From Sipunculus nudus (lineage: Eukaryota > Annelida > Sipuncula > Golfingiida > Sipunculidae): DNA of 64,000 bases. Position 1 is the stretch's first letter, and the number at the start of each line of letters is the position of its first letter. A program made the position numbers and the translations under genes. The notes beneath the pieces were generated by a model, which saw only the letters and a list, made by a program, of their open reading frames with translations, did no database searches and was not told the DNA's origin. Location: assembly GCA_026874595.1 (NCBI GenBank), contig CM049321.1, positions 22,208,979 through 22,272,978 of the forward strand, written 5' to 3'. Below, in pieces: positions 60,851-64,000 of the stretch.

Positions 60851-61814
60851 TGACAGGGAGAATTACATAATTTGACCCCTGTTTATATAATTTATATCCA
60901 AGAGAATCTGAGTATATGATTAAATTAATTCAAGATTAATGATCAGTAAAGTGTTGTTCACGCCTGGAGATTTGAAGGTTATTTCAACTAGACTTTCTTG
61001 TTAAGGTTATCCACCTAGCCCACATCCCAATCCCATCCTCCTTCTTCACTTTTCACAGACGAACTGAAAAAAAGTGACGTCACATTTTCGAAATTTGCAT
61101 ATTACTCGAAAACTGTTGAAGATTTTGCTACCAAATCTGCCGCTACACGAACAAATTGTAAATAACACGTCTGTAAACGTTTCAACTGTCTAGGTCAATT
61201 GAAAATATTACCAAACTAAAAAGTGCTGTTTCAGCTATCTCAAATCTTTTCCGCATGAGTGAATTAAAAAATTATGACATAGAAATGTTGAAAATCTAAC
61301 TTGATACAGGAATTTTTATCCATTTGTCTGAAACCCATATAGATGAGAAGAAAACCTGATAATGAAAATCTTAAAGAAATTGCACCTTTTGACGCCTGCA
61401 ACATTGTAAAAATAGGCGTGGTTCATTGAAACAACGTCAAAGCGATTGGATAATAGTCAGGTATATCCTGAGTAAGTTTCAATGAAATCCTATAAAAATG
61501 TCAAAATAATAAGTAACAGAAGAAGAAGAAGAATACAAAAAAAAACAATTATCTCCACCTTTGGATAAGTGGAAACAATTAGGAAATGCAGGAATGACAT
61601 ATGACTCAAGGTGTATATATGCACAGAAAATAAACAGGAGAGCGCATACCTCCGCCGAGACGAAGCACCTTTTCTCTATCCTATCCGGCCCTCCATCAGG
61701 GTCTTCAACGGGGTCCTTCCTTGTCCATGCCCTACTCTATACAAAGATCTATTGAATCAGTTCATTCAGTGATATCCGCGTAATTCAGCAAGTAAAGACA
61801 CCGACATACAGTGA
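60851..61814. other. Intergenic, no gene seen
   Basis: AT-rich, without supported frames. 61590-61790 repeats 58840-59050. Confidence 0.5.
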
Positions 61815-62275
61815 CGCAGGAATCGAGTCGAGATTGGAGTCCACTTGTTTAGTCCACTTTTTTAGGGAATCTGACTCTGACTTGGATTCGAGAGTACTGT
61901 TCTCGGACCTGTACTCAGGCTCGGATGTAAAGAATCAGGCCAAGTACATCCTGAGTCCAGTAGAAAAAGAAAAGCTCCCTAAATCAAACAAAGAGTTTTA
62001 TACTTGTAAACATGTTATACATAAAGAGATTTAGCTTTGCATGGGTGATAAATGAAATTACACCTTCAAGGGAAAGTGTGTGTAAAAATTAACATAAAAA
62101 TACAGGATATTTTCACCCTTTTAAGTTGTTTTAATAAGGAGATTTGAAATGGGTTCGGACTCAGACTCGGGTTCCAAATGACTGGGACTCGAAGAGGGTT
62201 TACTCGGACTAGAACCCAAACGACTCATATTTGCACTCTGACTCGGATAATGTGGCCTCGACTTTATCCATGCCG
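61815..62275. repeat. GACTCG/GAGTCC-rich interspersed element, copy 2
   Basis: Same architecture as 27485-27985: ends rich in GACTCGGA / GGAGTCCA words around an AT-rich middle (about 61965-62140). It splits sequence that is continuous at 59000-59070, confirming insertion. Confidence 0.7.
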
Positions 62276-62279
62276 ACAA

Positions 62280-62520
62280 AAGGTTATTATAATGGTCTAC
62301 CTGCCGTCAACATTTTCAAGGGCCCGGGGCCATCTATAATGCGTCAGGGAGCGGTGAGGTTGCTTTTCTTGATAAAAGCTGACAAGATCGCCGGGAAAGT
62401 TTGCAAAAAAGTGAAAGTAGTTCCACCTCACTGATACAATGCCCTTTTCATTTGGTGGGGCAATATAACTACGTAATAATTGATCTCATCCCTGTATCCG
62501 GGATCCTGCTTCTTCAGGTC
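62280..62520 (+). repeat. Dispersed repeat D1-related, copy 5
   Basis: GGTCTACCTGCCGTCAACAT, CATCTATAATGCGTCAGGGA and AATTGATCTCATCCCTGTAT align with 59060-59295. Confidence 0.6.
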
Positions 62521-62817
62521 GGTGGCTCCTGGTTAAAGGGGTCTATTTCTATATCTGACACAGTAGAGAATGGGGGGGGGGGGGGGGCATGGAGTCCAGC
62601 CCCCCCTCCCAATTTACGCTGCAACAACCTTTCTTTGTTCTTGGACCTGGATCCCCTCATTCCTGGACCACAGGATCTTTATTTTTCAGGTTGTCGTTAG
62701 GTCTTCCTTGGTTGGACCTTCCCCTTTCCAAAACCCGAGATCTGCCCTGTGATGTATATTAAATAAAGATAATGACTTGAACCTTTCCTAAAATACACCA
62801 AGAAAAGCCGATCTCAC

Positions 62818-63053
62818 CTCAGGTAGGTTATTCGATATGTTTATATCCATGTGGGCGCTCTCCAAAATAATCTTAACACATTTAACAGGGAAATCTGGAA
62901 GCAAGTCCGACGAATCGCAATTTGCAAAGGGCGTTTTACTGACCTTTAAACTTCCGCACATTTGCAACCAACGCCTTAGGTTATGTGGCTTATTCGTTTG
63001 AAAAACATTTCTGTGTTTACTGATAGCTCGCAGATAAACAAACTCCTTCAACC
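62818..63053 (-). CDS. Possible internal exon of an unidentified gene
   Basis: Open throughout on the minus strand for 78 codons (LKEFVYLRAISKHRNVFQ at the start, KCVKIILESAHMDINI near the end) between a plausible acceptor (ACGTCTCTGTGAG) and a near-consensus donor (CCTGAG/GTGAGA). Residue composition is balanced, with tryptophan, cysteines and mixed charges, unlike the chance frames around it. I do not recognise the family. Neighbouring exons were not found, so it could still be a chance frame. Confidence 0.3.
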
Positions 63054-63204
63054 CTCACAGAGACGTCCAAATTCCTTTCATAACAGAAATTACCTAGAGT
63101 TTATTAATATTTACGTAGGGTAACCCAGAGATCACATACACAAAAGCTAAGTGAATAGCTGGTTTTAAGGGCTACATATTAGGACTAAGCAGGATGCAGC
63201 TCAA

Positions 63205-63470
63205 ATTTAGTTGGTGTATGTGTGTGTGTGTTTTGTGCTTGTTCACGACCCAAATCACGCAAATCTTGAACAGAATTTCATAAAATTTTAACCTTTCAGG
63301 AATTTTCCAATAAAAAAAAACTGATTAAATTTTGGTGTGGATCAGACATTAAGGAATCGTGATTCAGGAATGTGATAAATGTAAAGTTACTTATGCAGGA
63401 ATTAACCGGAGAAAATTGACCGAATATGTGGATGCAAACACGAGTTCTATAGCCATCCATATTATTCGAT
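63205..63470 (+). repeat. Dispersed repeat D2, copy 5
   Basis: GTGTGTTTTGTGCTTGTTCA, AGAATTTCATAAAATTTTAA, GGTGTGGATCAGACATTAAG and AATTGACCGAATATGTGGA follow the D2 order. Confidence 0.55.
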
Positions 63471-64000
63471 TTGATTTGATTTGCCTGAAATGACGAAATG
63501 CTCTGAACAGTTCATGAGATCCCGTTCATGATTGCATATATTATGTTGTGAACAAACATACAAATGAAAGACAGACAGACAGACAGAGACACAAACAGGG
63601 ATCAAAGCATATTCTCCTGGCTGAGTCTACAATTATTGTCGAATACCTAAATCCTCCCTAGGATGATCCTCATGTAATTTTCCTGTATAAGTTCACACTC
63701 CTGTCCCTGTTCACCCAGCTCTCCTAGGTCACCTCCTGTACAAAATCACCCGCTAATACAGATCAGTAGCTTTTTTATAATGAACCCTAACAATTGTAGA
63801 TTATCCTTTGAATTACTTTTTTTTTCACGGTGATCCAGAATACTTTCAAAATAGAATGGATTCTTCCATTTTTCCTACCCGCCACAAACTTAAAAAAAAT
63901 AACTTTTCATTACCTGTTACGTAAATTTGCCGAAAGACAAACCGGGGGTAAAGTATATTACCTCACGCCACCTGGCGAAGATATAACAAAAATCTGAGGT
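63471..64000. other. Window end, no gene seen
   Basis: A short GACAGACAGACAGACAG run near 63570 and AT-rich sequence. No frame, RNA gene or further element that I can support. Confidence 0.5.

Overview
The window is animal nuclear DNA. It has split genes with canonical splice sites, tRNA-derived SINEs with target-site duplications, a decayed non-LTR retrotransposon, DNA-transposon and hairpin-type elements, and very many (TA)n, (GA)n and poly-G/C tracts. A tandem cluster of secreted dermatopontin-like genes and the repeat style fit a marine lophotrochozoan, most likely a mollusc (inference; no species call is possible from the sequence alone).

Layout. 1-0.85 kb: 3' end of a C2H2 zinc-finger gene followed by a decayed second copy of the finger array. 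4.2-10.15 kb: two copies of an LTR-like element (about 4.2-7.7 kb and 9351-10146); the first is split by a TA-flanked terminal-inverted-repeat element (4408-7186) that itself contains three exon-like segments. 10.9-13.05 kb: a foldback-type inverted repeat enclosing a satellite of about 118 bp built on the palindromic motif AAATGTGGTCACA. 13-22 kb: gene-poor, with a (TAGAA)n tract, a 256-bp tandem repeat and a SINE. 22.18-23.94 kb (+): a complete two-exon Orai (CRAC channel) coding region.

24-58 kb: a three-fold, roughly 10-13 kb segmental duplication starting just after the Orai stop. Each unit carries one dermatopontin-like gene on the minus strand: coding exons at 29028-32084, 41680-43622 and 50954-53427, with putative non-coding first exons and TATA boxes near 34.17, 45.11 and 55.04 kb. 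The three genes have the same exon-intron structure, intron phases, near-identical signal peptides, promoter blocks and poly(A) signals, and all three reading frames are intact. Units differ mainly by insertions: a LINE remnant, SINEs, a GACTCG-rich element, hairpin MITEs, and a perfect 198-bp palindrome in an intron of the third gene whose arms contain a hammerhead-ribozyme-like core.

58-62.5 kb: diverged repeats related to the cluster. 62.8-63.05 kb (-): a possible exon of an unidentified gene.

The clear protein genes are Orai (store-operated Ca2+ entry, plasma membrane) and the three dermatopontin-like genes (secreted extracellular-matrix proteins). No functional link between the two is implied by the sequence; they are simply neighbours. 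All coordinates of repeat boundaries are by eye and approximate unless stated otherwise.
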